Source: Pantanalinema sp. GBBB05 (lineage in GTDB: Bacteria > Cyanobacteriota > Cyanobacteriia > Leptolyngbyales > Leptolyngbyaceae). Taken from it: a DNA stretch of 64,000 nt. Numbering within the stretch: position 1 is the first letter of the stretch; every line of letters starts with the position of its first letter. The stretch lies in assembly GCA_016743235.1 (NCBI GenBank), contig VRZD01000002.1:62001-126000 (forward strand). The letters run 5' to 3'. The notes beneath the pieces were generated by a model. The model did not search any database, had not been told where the DNA came from, and worked only from the letters and a program-made list of their open reading frames with translations. This document shows, one piece after another, positions 35,383 through 46,162 of this stretch. A program made the position numbers and the translations under genes.

Positions 35383-36630
35383 TCAGGCTTTAAAGACGAT
35401 CGCCGGATCAACCCGTGTGACTTTCTGAATGGCAAACATTGCCGACCCTACACACATAATAATGGTCACGCCTAAAATTCCGATCGCCGTGGCAGGCGTA
35501 ATCAGAATCATAATCCCCTTAGCCGACATCGTCCAAAACCCTAGCCCGACACATAATGCCATGCTGGGCAGATATCCCAGGATAGCCATCCACAAGGCTT
35601 GCTCGGTAATGATGCCAGCGATCACCCAATCAGAAGCCCCCATCGCTTTCAATGTGCCGAACTCTTTAATATGGTCAGCAACGGAAGAATAAAGAATCTG
35701 GCTCACTACAACCATCCCGACAATGATCCCGACTACCGACCCTAAGCCAAGAATAAACCCAACTCCCGTTCGACTTTTCCAATAGGTCCGGGTTTTATCC
35801 GCAATTTCCGCCTGGGTATAGACCCGCGTTCCCGATAGTTGCTTTGCCAAGCGCTGCTTCAAATCTTGTAAGTCCTGTCCAGGTTTTGCCTTAACCAAAA
35901 TATAAGTAATTGGATCGGTAAATGATAAGGCTTTAGGAGGAGGAATATTGGTAGGTTGGTTATCTGGCAGCGTTGCAAAAGAATTGAGACACTTAATGTC
36001 ATCACCCGTCAACCGACAATTTAAGGAAGAGGTTAGCCCAGCAGTTCCATACGCATTGGCATTCTCTAACGAGGTGAAAATATAAGCACTGGAGGCGATC
36101 GATTGGGTATCGGCAACGATGCCAACTAAATTGGCAGGCAATGAACCGATTTTTCCAGTGTTGCCTACGTCCTGGAGATCCAAAGTGTTGCGACTTGCGC
36201 GATCGATCAGGACAGTATAGGGAGCATCTAACTTCGCCAGATCACCACTGATAAATTTCCAATTTGCCGCCAATAATTGCCCCTTGGGGTCAAATCCATA
36301 AATCCGCACCGGTTCGATCGATCCACTGCTCGATCGCCATAGACCGGTGCGAATCATTAACGCTTCTGCCCGAGCCACTCCTTTCACCTGCCTGGCGGTT
36401 ACCAAATTCTGTAACGGCATCGGTAGGGTGACTTCCAGTTGCAACATATCCTCTGAACCCACCCACAAATCTGCCGACGATTGATCAATCAACAAGGCAG
36501 TCGATCGTGTAAAGCCGTTCAAAATTCCAGTCTGGATGGTGACTAAGCTAACGGCAAACATGATTCCCGCTTGAGCGACCAGAAAACGGGGAATATCCTC
36601 AAAGAGGTTCTTACGAGCGATAGAAGCCAT
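35383..36630 (-). CDS. devC: ABC transporter permease, DevC family
   Basis: A 415-residue membrane protein with one N-terminal helix, a large periplasmic domain (MacB_PCD type, about residues 45-280) and three C-terminal helices (around 285-405, FtsX/MacB type), as in DevC. The start ARKNLFEDIPRFLVAQAG fits the family. In Anabaena DevC works with DevB (membrane fusion) and DevA to export glycolipids; here no devB is seen next to it. The cargo is unknown. Confidence 0.9.
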   Translation of the reverse strand: MASIARKNLFEDIPRFLVAQAGIMFAVSLVTIQTGILNGFTRSTALLIDQSSADLWVGSEDMLQLEVTLPMPLQNLVTARQVKGVARAEALMIRTGLWRSSSGSIEPVRIYGFDPKGQLLAANWKFISGDLAKLDAPYTVLIDRASRNTLDLQDVGNTGKIGSLPANLVGIVADTQSIASSAYIFTSLENANAYGTAGLTSSLNCRLTGDDIKCLNSFATLPDNQPTNIPPPKALSFTDPITYILVKAKPGQDLQDLKQRLAKQLSGTRVYTQAEIADKTRTYWKSRTGVGFILGLGSVVGIIVGMVVVSQILYSSVADHIKEFGTLKAMGASDWVIAGIITEQALWMAILGYLPSMALCVGLGFWTMSAKGIMILITPATAIGILGVTIIMCVGSAMFAIQKVTRVDPAIVFKA

Positions 36631-36894
36631 GAGCCGGACAGCAAGGTTTTCTACATCTTAAAGGAGAACTCTAAATCCGGGAGGAAGCAATTTAGGGATC
36701 GACTACAAGGTTTTATTATCGGGTCGGGTTCCTTGATTGGGTTCTGCAATGCATCAGGCAGATGCCACCCAACCTGAGGTAGCTTACTAATTAAGATGTA
36801 GTTACCTAATCCTGGCGATCGCGATCGACTGCATCCGCCTCAGTCCGCTCAAGAGTGACTGGACCCATACGACCATTGGAGAGAAGCGCCAACT

Positions 36895-37602
36895 ATGGCT
36901 TACGAATTTGCTCAACACGTTTTGGATCAGCTAGCCACGGCAACCGAAATCTTTGCTGCTGGTTACGTTGGCATTAACTTCGTCATTTATTCTTGGAAAC
37001 GGACCGAATCGGAATCCAGCTTAACCCAACCGACCATAATTCCTGAAACCACAGCCGTATCCGAAACGCCATTAGAGGTTTTGCAACCATTACCCCTCTC
37101 GTTACCCAAACGGGAATTGGTGGAAATCTCAGCGACTACTAACACCGAAGCCCCTCCCATCCGGCAACTAGTAGATTTAACCGAAGCACCCCGCTCCACC
37201 GAAGCCCTGCCATCGATCAATCTAGCTCCACCACCCGCCGATTTATCCGATCAGAGTGTGGACGAACTCACAGAGGCTGAGGTTGAGGTTGAGGAACCTG
37301 CACCAGTTCAGCTGGCTCCTGCCCCAGAACCAACCCCGATCGCAGATGTGACTGCATCGGCTTCAGTTGAACCCATTGCTGCACCAGAGACCACTACGGC
37401 AAGCCCTGCGATCGCTGAACCACCCACTGAAACCGAGTCGATAGCAACCACTCCCAGTTCCGCAACCGCAGAGCCACTGACCGCAACCAAACCAGTGCTG
37501 AAGAAGCCACCTGTTCGCCCCAGTAATTTTGGTCAGCCGACTGCGCCCAAAACTACGGCTCAGCCTGCCGAATCAGCAGATAAATTGACAGAGGAAGACT
37601 AA
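36895..37602 (+). CDS. Membrane-anchored Pro/Thr/Glu-rich protein, function unknown
   Basis: A 235-residue protein. The first 37 residues (AYEFAQHVLDQLATATEIFA, then a hydrophobic stretch to about 37) form an amphipathic and membrane segment, and the rest is a low-complexity Pro/Thr/Glu/Ala region, likely disordered. No domain is recognised. It is divergent from devC with about 264 bases between, and is followed by a terminator, so it is a single-gene unit. Confidence 0.7.
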   Translation: MAYEFAQHVLDQLATATEIFAAGYVGINFVIYSWKRTESESSLTQPTIIPETTAVSETPLEVLQPLPLSLPKRELVEISATTNTEAPPIRQLVDLTEAPRSTEALPSINLAPPPADLSDQSVDELTEAEVEVEEPAPVQLAPAPEPTPIADVTASASVEPIAAPETTTASPAIAEPPTETESIATTPSSATAEPLTATKPVLKKPPVRPSNFGQPTAPKTTAQPAESADKLTEED

Positions 37603-37649
37603 TACAGTACATTTGTACCAGCTTCACTTCAATGCTCCATAACTGAACT

Positions 37650-37678
37650 GCCTCCACATCGTTGGAGGCTGTTTTTTT
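37650..37678 (+). terminator. Rho-independent terminator
   Basis: GCCTCCA (37650-37656) and TGGAGGC (37663-37669) form a perfect 7-bp stem with a six-base loop, and a seven-T run follows (37672-37678). It ends the transcript of the Pro/Thr-rich gene at 37602. Confidence 0.88.
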
Positions 37679-37829
37679 GGTTCGCTCTGAACCAGCAACG
37701 TGAGGCGTATCACGATCGCTTGTGACTCCTGGCACGGCAAGAATCGAGATTTTGGGCGATGGTATGGATACAACCCCGTTTTTTTGCCGAAAGAAGAAAA
37801 CTAGGACTCTACCAGGACTACAGCCCACG

Positions 37830-39347
37830 ATGAAACAGCATATGGTTGTAAATAGTGCATCCGCAAAGGTGATTACCGGGGAAATAGAGTCCGGCGAACT
37901 GGCATGGCTGAGAACACGAGTTGCCGACTTGGAGCAAGAACTCGCTGACACCAAACTGAAGCAACTGAGTTTGCAGCGGCAAGAAACTCAGTATCGAGCC
38001 TTAGTACAACTCGCTAATTGCATCATTTTGCGATGGGACACTCAGGGGCAGGTTAAATTTCTGAATGCCTACGGTCAGCGATTCTTCGGCTTCCGCAGCG
38101 AAGAAATTCTGGGTAAAAGTATTTTTGGGACGATCGTGCCGCTAACGGAATCATCGGGGCGGGACTTAGAGGCAATGATTGCTGATCTCTGCCAGCATCC
38201 CGATCGATATGCCCATAACGAAAATGAGAACCTCTGCCAGGACGGTAAACGAGTATGGATTTCCTGGTCAAATAAGCCGATTCTGAATGAGCAAGGCAAG
38301 ATCGTGGAAATCCTCTCGGTTGGTAGCGATGCCACAGAACGCCGCCGGACGGAAGAAATCCTGCGCCAATCGGAAGCCCAGTTGCGGGAGCAAACCGCTG
38401 CCCTCCAAGCAACCCTATCGGAACTCAAGCAGACCCAAACCCAACTAGTACAAAGCGAGAAGATGTCGTCATTGGGGCAATTGGTAGCGGGAGTTGCCCA
38501 TGAAATTAACAACCCCGTGAATTTTATTCACGGGAATATTTATCCAGCTAGCCAATATGTGCAGGAATTATTAGACCTGCTGGAACTGTACCAAACCCAT
38601 TTCCCGGAAGCTCCCCCCGAAATTGAGGACAAAATTGAGGAAATGGATTTGGAGTTCGTGGCAGCCGATCTGCCCAAAATCATTTCTTCGATGAAAGTGG
38701 GAGCCGATCGCATCCGAGAAATTGTCCACTCCCTCCGCACCTTCTCCCGTTTAGATGAGGCAGAAGTCAAAGCCGTCGATATCCATGAAGGGATTGATAG
38801 TACCTTAATGATTCTGCGGAGTCGCCTCAAAACCTCCTACTTGCGGCATGAGGGCAACGAATATTGCCGTCCAGACATCCAAATCGAAAAACACTATGGG
38901 GAGTTGCCCCAGGTCCAGTGTCATGCGGGACAGCTGAATCAAGTCTTTATGAATATCTTCAGCAATGCGATCGATGTATTGGATGAAGTTGCGATCGCTC
39001 AAGGCTGTGCCGCCTCTGGCAATCCTCACGCCCCAGAGCCGATCGTCCCAACGATCCGGATTCGCACAGAAACAGTTCAGTATGACGGGGCTGGAGAAGA
39101 CAGTGCTGAACCCATTTGGCAAGAGTGGATTCGGATCTGTATTGCGGATAATGGCTGGGGCATGCCAGAAGAAGTTCGGCAACGAATTTTCGATCCATTT
39201 TTCACGACTAAACCCGTTGGCAAAGGCACAGGCTTAGGGATGTCGATCAGCTACCAGATTGTCACAGAGCGGCATGGCGGGCGGTTGGAGTGTATTTCCA
39301 TACCCGGACAAGGGACAGAATTTGTGATTGAAATTCCTGCCCAATAG
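37830..39347 (+). CDS. PAS-domain sensor histidine kinase, soluble
   Basis: A 505-residue kinase with no membrane segment: a short coiled coil, a PAS domain ([20 protein letters not shown] onwards, about residues 58-170), a second coiled coil, then the kinase core. The H-box is [12 protein letters not shown] with His224, the N-box [13 protein letters not shown], then DNGWGMP and the [10 protein letters not shown]2 box. It would sense a cytoplasmic signal and phosphorylate a regulator that is not next to it. ATG at 37830 is chosen; GTG 37722 and ATG 37764 are in frame upstream. Confidence 0.9.
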   Translation: MKQHMVVNSASAKVITGEIESGELAWLRTRVADLEQELADTKLKQLSLQRQETQYRALVQLANCIILRWDTQGQVKFLNAYGQRFFGFRSEEILGKSIFGTIVPLTESSGRDLEAMIADLCQHPDRYAHNENENLCQDGKRVWISWSNKPILNEQGKIVEILSVGSDATERRRTEEILRQSEAQLREQTAALQATLSELKQTQTQLVQSEKMSSLGQLVAGVAHEINNPVNFIHGNIYPASQYVQELLDLLELYQTHFPEAPPEIEDKIEEMDLEFVAADLPKIISSMKVGADRIREIVHSLRTFSRLDEAEVKAVDIHEGIDSTLMILRSRLKTSYLRHEGNEYCRPDIQIEKHYGELPQVQCHAGQLNQVFMNIFSNAIDVLDEVAIAQGCAASGNPHAPEPIVPTIRIRTETVQYDGAGEDSAEPIWQEWIRICIADNGWGMPEEVRQRIFDPFFTTKPVGKGTGLGMSISYQIVTERHGGRLECISIPGQGTEFVIEIPAQ

Positions 39348-39418
39348 GATTGCCGCAAAAAAATCGTGTCCGATCGAGCCAACGTGAGTAAAATTCTGGG
39401 GAGATTGATTCCCGTTAC

Positions 39419-40621
39419 TTGATCGGCATTGTGCTCCTGAAACGTCTCCGGCAGATCTTGTTATTAATAGTTTGCGTGGCTGGCTTAAGTTGGGTCAGTC
39501 CTGCGACGGCACCCGTGGCAGCGCAACCCTCCCATACAGTCACCCCGATTGGACAAAATGCAGCAGTAGATGAATTGCAACGGCAACGATCGCAAATTGA
39601 CCAGCAGCGATCGCAGCTGTCCCAGGAACGCGAGCGACTACAAAACCTGGAGCAAGCCGCACAGGGAACATTGCAAGGACTACAACATAGCGTTACTGCC
39701 ACCACCGGACAGATCAAAGCTAGTGACTCAGCCTTGCAGCAAGCCACCACTCACCTGAAGCAGTTAGAGACGAAACTAGCCACTGCTGAGCAAACCTTCC
39801 GCCAAAAGCAGTTTTCTACGGTGGCACGGTTACGCTTCTTACAACGCCAGCAGGTGAACCGGGGTTGGGCAGTCTTACTCCAAAGCCAAAATTTGAATGA
39901 GTTTCTGGATCGGCGGCGCCAATTACGACTGATCTATCACACCGATCGCACGATTCTTTTGAGTTTGCAGACCGATGCCGAACGACTGGAACAACAGCGG
40001 AGTCAGGTTGAACAACAGAAAAACCAAATTGCTTTGATCAAACAGGAACTTCTGGCGCAAAAATCCAACGTTGAGGAGCAACTGGCATTCCAACGAGAAT
40101 CTGTTGATCGGCTCAAGAGCGATCGCAGGGCATTACAAGCGGCAGAATCGCAATTAGAGCAGGATTCTTTGGCGATCGCGAGCATGATTCAACAACGCAT
40201 GGGCGGACAAGGCGGCATCAGTCTCGTGATGCGCGGCACGGGGCAATTCATGCTGCCCTGCGTCGCCGAAGTGACCAGTAATTTTGGTTGGCGGATGCAC
40301 CCGATTCTGGGCTATCAGCGGTTTCACTCTGGGATGGATTTTGGGGCAGACTATGGCACTCTCATCCAGGCGGTCGATAGTGGCACAGTCATCTTTGCGG
40401 GCTGGTATGGCGGCTATGGCAATGCCGTGATTATTGATCACGGCAATGGACTGACAACCTTATACGCCCATACGAGTGAGTTTTACGTGGTGGAAGGGCA
40501 AGGAGTGCAGCGGGGACAGGCGATCGCGGCAGTTGGGTCTACCGGACTATCAACAGGGCCCCATTTGCACTTTGAAGTTCGGCGGGATGGAGAACCCGTT
40601 GATCCGATCGCGTATTTATAA
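39419..40621 (+). CDS. Murein hydrolase activator EnvC-like / M23 peptidase
   Basis: A 400-residue exported protein. A signal peptide is followed by a long coiled coil (about residues 45-260) and a C-terminal LytM domain. The zinc-site motifs are intact: H303 and D307 in HSGMDFG and H382/H384 in HLHFEV. It thus could cut peptidoglycan peptides itself, unlike true EnvC, whose site is degenerate. The start is TTG at 39419; GTG at 39431 is an alternative. Likely role is cell division or cell-wall remodelling. The stop overlaps that of the MFS gene by six bases. Confidence 0.9.
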   Translation: MIGIVLLKRLRQILLLIVCVAGLSWVSPATAPVAAQPSHTVTPIGQNAAVDELQRQRSQIDQQRSQLSQERERLQNLEQAAQGTLQGLQHSVTATTGQIKASDSALQQATTHLKQLETKLATAEQTFRQKQFSTVARLRFLQRQQVNRGWAVLLQSQNLNEFLDRRRQLRLIYHTDRTILLSLQTDAERLEQQRSQVEQQKNQIALIKQELLAQKSNVEEQLAFQRESVDRLKSDRRALQAAESQLEQDSLAIASMIQQRMGGQGGISLVMRGTGQFMLPCVAEVTSNFGWRMHPILGYQRFHSGMDFGADYGTLIQAVDSGTVIFAGWYGGYGNAVIIDHGNGLTTLYAHTSEFYVVEGQGVQRGQAIAAVGSTGLSTGPHLHFEVRRDGEPVDPIAYL

Positions 40622-41791
40622 CCCTGGATTGGTTGGGGCCCAGCGAACTAGGCAGCGATGCAGCCCAATCAACAGTCCGGCTAGTGGTAAAAGTAGGGCT
40701 GGAACAATTTCTAAACTAGTCCGGGTCGCGAACCAACCCATTGAGGTCGGAATCGTCGCTGCCCCCAAACTTGCCACACTCGTCATAAATCCGATCGCGG
40801 CGGGCACTAATGCCGTGGCGACCCGTTGGGGCATTAACCAAATTGTGGTTGGAAAAATTGGACCTAAGGCAAACCCAATCACAGGTAACACAAGCCAGGC
40901 GTTCGGCAACTGCCACCACATTAATAGCCCGATCGCGAGCAAACCTAAAGACCAATCCAGTAAGCGATCGGCGCCCAATCGGCGCACTAACCGTCCCATC
41001 ACCAATCGTCCTAACGTCAGCCCGAACCAATAGGCGCTAACGCTATAGCCTGCCAGCATTTCTGGAGTTCCTCGCCCTACGGCTTGGACACTATACGCCC
41101 AATTGCCGACCGCACTTTCCATACCGACATAAATCATCAGCAAGAGGGCAGCCATAATGACGATCGGCGTTCGCAGTGCCACTCGTAAGTTTAGGCTGGC
41201 ACTGGCCGCCGAGTGTGTAGCCTGTCGGCGCATCGGGGCGTAACGGCAGACAACTGCCCAACCTAAACCACCCATCAACACAACCACTACAGCGGCAAAT
41301 ACCTGATAAACCTGTCGCCAATTCAGGTCGATCGCAAGCAAGGTGGTGGCTAAGGCAGGTCCTAATAGTGCTCCGATCCCGTAAAAGGCATGCAGAATAC
41401 CGGTTAAATCAGCATGACGTTGATCGCTAGCAATATAAGTGTTAATGCCGGCATCAATGAGACCAATGCCCAGCCCCAGCAGAATGCCAGCTGCCACCAT
41501 CACACTCCAGATCGGACTGAAAGCGTAAATCATTAAGGCACTGGTCAGCAAAGCCGCTGCCAGCAAGAGCATGCGGGCTAATCCCAGCCGACTACTGAGG
41601 AGACTACTGGCGATCGCTGCCACAATATAGCCACTTAGTTGACTGAGAAACAGCAGGGTCACTGTGGCGGGAGTCAGATGGTAGGTTGTCTGAATCGAGG
41701 GAATCAGAATGCCTAACCCTCCTTCCGCCATCCCGATCGCAATAAAAGCGTAGAAGGACAGCGCAACTCCAATCCAGCGTTGACGAGGCAT
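40616..41791 (-). CDS. Major facilitator superfamily transporter
   Basis: A membrane protein of about 391 residues with 12 predicted helices. The GMAEGGLGILIPSIQTTYHL start, the loop after helix 2 (SSRLGLARMLL) and the central basic loop between the two six-helix halves (CRYAPMRRQATHSA) match MFS drug or sugar transporters. Substrate cannot be told. ATG at 41791 is chosen; GTG at 41818 is nine codons upstream. It lies between the M23 gene and acs, both on separate transcripts. Confidence 0.85.
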   Translation of the reverse strand: MPRQRWIGVALSFYAFIAIGMAEGGLGILIPSIQTTYHLTPATVTLLFLSQLSGYIVAAIASSLLSSRLGLARMLLLAAALLTSALMIYAFSPIWSVMVAAGILLGLGIGLIDAGINTYIASDQRHADLTGILHAFYGIGALLGPALATTLLAIDLNWRQVYQVFAAVVVVLMGGLGWAVVCRYAPMRRQATHSAASASLNLRVALRTPIVIMAALLLMIYVGMESAVGNWAYSVQAVGRGTPEMLAGYSVSAYWFGLTLGRLVMGRLVRRLGADRLLDWSLGLLAIGLLMWWQLPNAWLVLPVIGFALGPIFPTTIWLMPQRVATALVPAAIGFMTSVASLGAATIPTSMGWFATRTSLEIVPALLLPLAGLLIGLHRCLVRWAPTNPGL

Positions 41792-41983
41792 AACTATGAG
41801 TAGGTAGACGCAAGGCACTCTCCCTACTATATCGAGCCGGATTCAGGACAGGGGGATTCGCTTTCAGGCTGATCGGTGCAGGAACTAGACTATTGCACTC
41901 GCCTCCTAATCCCTTAACGCTGGGGAACTTTGCTCAAGTTGAGTGCCTGAGAATTGTGGGATCGGAGGCGGAGTTAGCCGCAA

Positions 41984-43954
41984 CTAAGTGCCTTCGCGGA
42001 GTTTGTCTAGAACACTGCGATCTTCCAGGGTGGAGGTGTCACCAGAGACTTCTTCACCGGCGGCCAGCGATCGCAGTAAGCGGCGCATAATCTTGCCCGA
42101 TCGCGTCTTTGGTAAGGCATCGCTAAACCGGATCTCGCCGGGACGTGCCAAGGCGCCGATTTCCTGGACTACATGCTGCCGCAGTTCTTTGCTTAATTCA
42201 TCGCTGGCTGTATAGTTACCTTCCAAGGTGACAAAGGCGATGATTTCCTCTCCTTTAATTTCGTCAGGACGACCGACCACAGCGGCTTCCGCCACTGACG
42301 GATGGGAAACCAGAGCCGATTCGATTTCCATTGTGCCCAGACGATGACCCGCCACACTAATTACGTCATCGACCCGACCCATCACCCAGAAGTAACCATC
42401 TTCATCCCGGCGCGCCCCATCTCCGGCAAAGTAGGTGTACTGCCCGTCTTTGGGGGGAATATGTTCCCAGTAGGTCCGGCGGAAGCGATCAGGATCGCCG
42501 TAGACCGTTCGCATCATGCCGGGCCAGGGATGCCGCACCGCCAAATAGCCACCATTATTATCCTTGACTGTATTCCCGTCTAGATCGACTACTTCTGCCA
42601 GAATGCCGGGGAAGGGACGAGTGGCAGAACCCGGCTTAGTGGGAATCGCACCGGGGAGAGGGGTCACCATGATGCCGCCGGTTTCAGTTTGCCACCAGGT
42701 ATCGACGATCGGGCAACGTTCGCCGCCAATAATCCGGTAGTACCACATCCAGGCTTCGGGGTTGATTGGTTCACCCACAGTCCCCAACAGGCGCAAGGAG
42801 GACAAATCTCTCGCTTTGGGCAGGTGTTCGCCCATTTTGATAAACGCCCGAATCGCGGTGGGAGCGGTGTAGAAGATGTTGACGCCATACTTCTCAATCA
42901 CATCCCAGAAACAACCGGGATTCGACGAGCGAGGCGCCCCTTCATACATTAAGGTCGTTGCCCCGTTCGAGAGCGGGCCGTAAACGATGTAGCTGTGTCC
43001 CGTAATCCAGCCGACATCGGCCGTACACCAATAGACATCGGTATCGCGCAGATCAAAGATCCACTTGGTAGTCATGTGGGTATAGAGGTTATATCCTGCT
43101 GTGGTATGCACCACCCCTTTCGGTTTGCCCGTGCTACCGGAGGTGTAGAGAATGAACAGCATATCTTCGCTATCCATTGGCTCGGCAGGGCAATCGGATG
43201 AGATCCCTTGTTTCAAGTCATGCCACCAGTGGTCACGTCCAGCTTCCATGTGGACTTTCTGTGCGGTACGCTGCACCACTAAAACATTCTGCACACTAGG
43301 AGCATGATTGTCTGCCAGGGCTTTGTCTACCTGATCTTTCAGCGGCACGATCGCATCTTTCCGCCAGCCCCCGTCTGCTGTAATCACCAATTTGGCTTTG
43401 CCATCATTCAGGCGATCGCGGAGCGCTTCGGCACTAAAGCCCCCAAATACAACCGTATGGGGCGCCCCAATCCGGGCACAGGCGAGCATAGCGATCGCGG
43501 CTTCGGGAATCATTGGCATGTAGATGCCCACCACATCCCCTTTCTGGATGCCTAACTGCTTGAGGACATTCGCGAACTGACAAACTTCCCGATGCAACTG
43601 GGCATAGGTGAGGGTACGCGAGTCACCGGGTTCGCCTTCCCAAATTAAGGCCGCTTTATTCCGTCGCCAGGTGGTCAAATGACGATCGAGGCAGTTATGG
43701 GAAATATTAGTTTTGCCGTTGACAAACCATTTGGCGAAGGGCGGTTGCCAGTCGAGCACGGTATCCCACTTTTGGAACCAATCTAATTCTTGTTCGGCTA
43801 ACTCTGCCCAAAATTTCTGCGGATCGGCTTGGGCACGGGCATAGAGTTGTTCATACTCTTCTAGACTTTTAATATGTGCCTGCTGAGAAAACTCGGCGGA
43901 TGGAGAGAATAGCCGATTTTCATGAAGAATGGATTCGATCGTCGATTGTGACAT
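41984..43954 (-). CDS. acs: Acetyl-CoA synthetase (AMP-forming)
   Basis: Acs activates acetate to acetyl-CoA through acetyl-AMP. The 656-residue length is standard. Seen motifs are the ATP-binding [12 protein letters not shown], the TWWQTETGG region near residue 417, the hinge and [16 protein letters not shown] region, and the C-terminal [12 protein letters not shown] whose Lys is the conserved acetylation site. A cytoplasmic enzyme that allows acetate use and recovers acetate. It is a single-gene unit, divergent from the WcaJ-like gene across 0.7 kb. Confidence 0.96.
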   Translation of the reverse strand: MSQSTIESILHENRLFSPSAEFSQQAHIKSLEEYEQLYARAQADPQKFWAELAEQELDWFQKWDTVLDWQPPFAKWFVNGKTNISHNCLDRHLTTWRRNKAALIWEGEPGDSRTLTYAQLHREVCQFANVLKQLGIQKGDVVGIYMPMIPEAAIAMLACARIGAPHTVVFGGFSAEALRDRLNDGKAKLVITADGGWRKDAIVPLKDQVDKALADNHAPSVQNVLVVQRTAQKVHMEAGRDHWWHDLKQGISSDCPAEPMDSEDMLFILYTSGSTGKPKGVVHTTAGYNLYTHMTTKWIFDLRDTDVYWCTADVGWITGHSYIVYGPLSNGATTLMYEGAPRSSNPGCFWDVIEKYGVNIFYTAPTAIRAFIKMGEHLPKARDLSSLRLLGTVGEPINPEAWMWYYRIIGGERCPIVDTWWQTETGGIMVTPLPGAIPTKPGSATRPFPGILAEVVDLDGNTVKDNNGGYLAVRHPWPGMMRTVYGDPDRFRRTYWEHIPPKDGQYTYFAGDGARRDEDGYFWVMGRVDDVISVAGHRLGTMEIESALVSHPSVAEAAVVGRPDEIKGEEIIAFVTLEGNYTASDELSKELRQHVVQEIGALARPGEIRFSDALPKTRSGKIMRRLLRSLAAGEEVSGDTSTLEDRSVLDKLREGT

Positions 43955-44681
43955 AGTTGTTACTAAGATCTAGATGAAACGCGACGGGCGATCGGCTAGC
44001 CGCCGCATGGAATTTCAGGACAATTCACTGATCGTCGGTAGCCCTTTCAACACAATACTGGATTTAGAGCAACCTGCTAGTTACTGCTTGTAACGATACA
44101 TCCCGTACTGAGATTGCTTAGTGGGATAGCTGAGAATTGTTAGCAGTTTGATCTCGATCTTTTGAGAATATTTCTGAGTAAAAGTTGCCAGTCGATCGCT
44201 GATCTAAGCAGGTTAAGTCAGGGTTTTCAAGCATGGTTTAGGGTGTGATTTTTTTGATTAAAATGGCACTTTGATTGTTTGAGAATAATTATGTGTTTAT
44301 CTTTCTTCTCGGCAGGTTTAGCTGATACCAGAGTGGGAAATAGCAGGAGAGGGGCGCTCATTAAGTAAGTAGGTGTAAATAACTTGAGGATGACAGGAGC
44401 ATTGGTTATTCATCCTTGGTCATTCGTAAATAGTAATCTCCAAATGACGAGTGACCAGTGCGCTCCGATATCACAGATAATTGCCTTTACCTACTTAGGA
44501 TTCTTAAACTAACGCTAAACCATGGCCTTGGAACGCCGATCGCTCCAGACTAACGGTTGCAACGTTGAGGTTTAGCGTTAAATATTAATCAGCCAATGCC
44601 AAATCCAGTGACAGCTTTTGCCGCGATCTGCGGAATACTGAGCGTATCTTGCCCCAGTCCGACTCGCAATCTTCTCTGGTT
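43955..44681. other. Divergent region between acs and a WcaJ-like gene, repeat-rich
   Basis: About 730 bases. TAAGTAGGT (44366-44374) is repeated as ACCTACTTA (44489-44497), TAACGCTAAACC (44510-44521) as GGTTTAGCGTTA (44569-44580), and in between GGTCATT-like and AATGACGAGTGACC-like half-sites occur. These nested inverted repeats look like a decayed small element or an intergenic repeat. Promoters of both genes must be here. Confidence 0.5.
44510..44580. repeat. 12-bp perfect inverted repeat upstream of WcaJ-like gene
   Basis: TAACGCTAAACC (44510-44521) and GGTTTAGCGTTA (44569-44580) are perfect reverse complements separated by 47 bases. Spacing and position suggest terminal repeats of a tiny element, or regulatory sites upstream of the WcaJ-like gene. 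Confidence 0.6.
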
Positions 44682-46115
44682 ATGGCTGCATCCCAGACGG
44701 TATACGACACAATGACCGATATCCGTGCCCCCCGACGCTTCCGCTGGCGGAGTGGTTTGCAGTGGCAGGAAACTCGCGCCCTGCTATTACTGGGGGGAGA
44801 TATTGCCGCCTTGGCGATCGCCGGTCGAGTCGCCGCCCATTTCAACCAGTTTTATTCCCCCTTACCACCCCAGTTGATCTTGGGAGATTGGTTAGGATTG
44901 CCGGGGGTTTATTGGATTTTGCTCGCCGTTGTGCTGGTACTGTTTACCCGCAATGGTCTATATACCTCCCTCAGTCAGTGGAAGAACTACGTTCGGGCAG
45001 GTCAGTTAATCAGCCTGGTCTATTTAGGGGCGATTGTGCTGATCTACTTTTATGATCCAAAGTTGGCTCCGCCGCGATCGCTGATGTTAACCGCCTGGTT
45101 AGGCAGTATGGGCAGTGTGATCGGCTTGCGACTGGTGCTCAGCCTGGTCCTACGACGGTTTGAACAAGCCCAAACCAAAGTTTTTCTCTTAGCCTCTGCC
45201 GAACGATTGCCCGTACTCGCCAATATTCTCAAGCGGCGATCGCGCTACAACATTGTCGGGGCATCCCTGGCAACCACCAGTACCACAGCCGCCACCATGC
45301 AAGCGATTCTGGCATCGGGGGCGCAGGAAGTGTTAGCCGAAAATTTACCCCAAACCGAATTAGCCTCTGGGCTGTACTGGCAATTACGCCGATCGGGAAT
45401 TACCTTACGGCTGATCCCTTCCAGCGTCGAGATGTTACACCGTCGGGGCGAACCGGAAGTAATCGCGGGACTACCCACCTTACGGATGGAAGCAACACCG
45501 CTGGGAGGGTGGGATTATCGCCTCAAACGCCTGATTGATGTGATCGGGGCTGCCGTTGGCTTGCTTGTCCTGGCGCCAGTGTTTATAGTGATCGCGATCG
45601 CCATTAAACTGACTTCTCCTGGTGCTGTCTTCTTCCGCCAAGAACGGATGGGCTTGCATGGGCGCATCTTTCAGATGTGGAAGTTTCGCACGATGGTTGC
45701 CAATGCGGCGGCGCTGCAAGCCAGCTTAGAACAACAGCACCAAACCCATAGCCAGGTCATGTTCAAACTCAAGCATGATCCACGCATCACCCCTGTGGGG
45801 CAGTTCTTACGCCGAACCAGTTTGGATGAATTACCCCAATTATTCAATGTTCTATTGGGACAAATGAGTTTAGTCGGTCCGCGTCCTCTGCCTTTACGCG
45901 ACATTGAACGGTTCGATCCCTGGCATCATACCCGTCATCAAGTTCTACCAGGCATCACCGGACTGTGGCAGATCTCCGGACGATCGGACATTGAAGCCTT
46001 TAACGATGCGGCTCGGTTGGATTTGTACTATATCGATAATTGGTCACTCAACCTTGATCTAGACATCCTGCTCGAAACAATCAAAATTGTCCTCTTTGGT
46101 AAGGGCGCGTATTAG
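44682..46115 (+). CDS. Exopolysaccharide polyprenyl glycosylphosphotransferase (WcaJ-like)
   Basis: This enzyme starts an EPS repeat by moving sugar-1-phosphate onto undecaprenyl phosphate. The N-terminal half has about four membrane helices and a Rossmann-like CoA-binding-type domain; the C-terminal catalytic domain has FFRQERMGLHGRIFQMWKFRTM-type sequence near residues 310-330 and the SLDELPQLFNVLLGQMSLVGPRP block. It ends DLDILLETIKIVLFGKGAY, typical of the family. ATG at 44682 is chosen; TTG at 44649 is in frame. The Wzy-like gene follows 47 bases later, so the pair forms an operon. Confidence 0.93.
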   Translation: MAASQTVYDTMTDIRAPRRFRWRSGLQWQETRALLLLGGDIAALAIAGRVAAHFNQFYSPLPPQLILGDWLGLPGVYWILLAVVLVLFTRNGLYTSLSQWKNYVRAGQLISLVYLGAIVLIYFYDPKLAPPRSLMLTAWLGSMGSVIGLRLVLSLVLRRFEQAQTKVFLLASAERLPVLANILKRRSRYNIVGASLATTSTTAATMQAILASGAQEVLAENLPQTELASGLYWQLRRSGITLRLIPSSVEMLHRRGEPEVIAGLPTLRMEATPLGGWDYRLKRLIDVIGAAVGLLVLAPVFIVIAIAIKLTSPGAVFFRQERMGLHGRIFQMWKFRTMVANAAALQASLEQQHQTHSQVMFKLKHDPRITPVGQFLRRTSLDELPQLFNVLLGQMSLVGPRPLPLRDIERFDPWHHTRHQVLPGITGLWQISGRSDIEAFNDAARLDLYYIDNWSLNLDLDILLETIKIVLFGKGAY

Positions 46116-46162
46116 CGTAGGCAGCGTAGCATAGCAAAGGATCTAAACCGCCAGCAGATGCC

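Noticed and set aside
40476..41033. 185-codon plus-strand frame antisense to the MFS gene
   Set aside because: It shadows the MFS gene and the end of the M23 gene, and lacks any motif.
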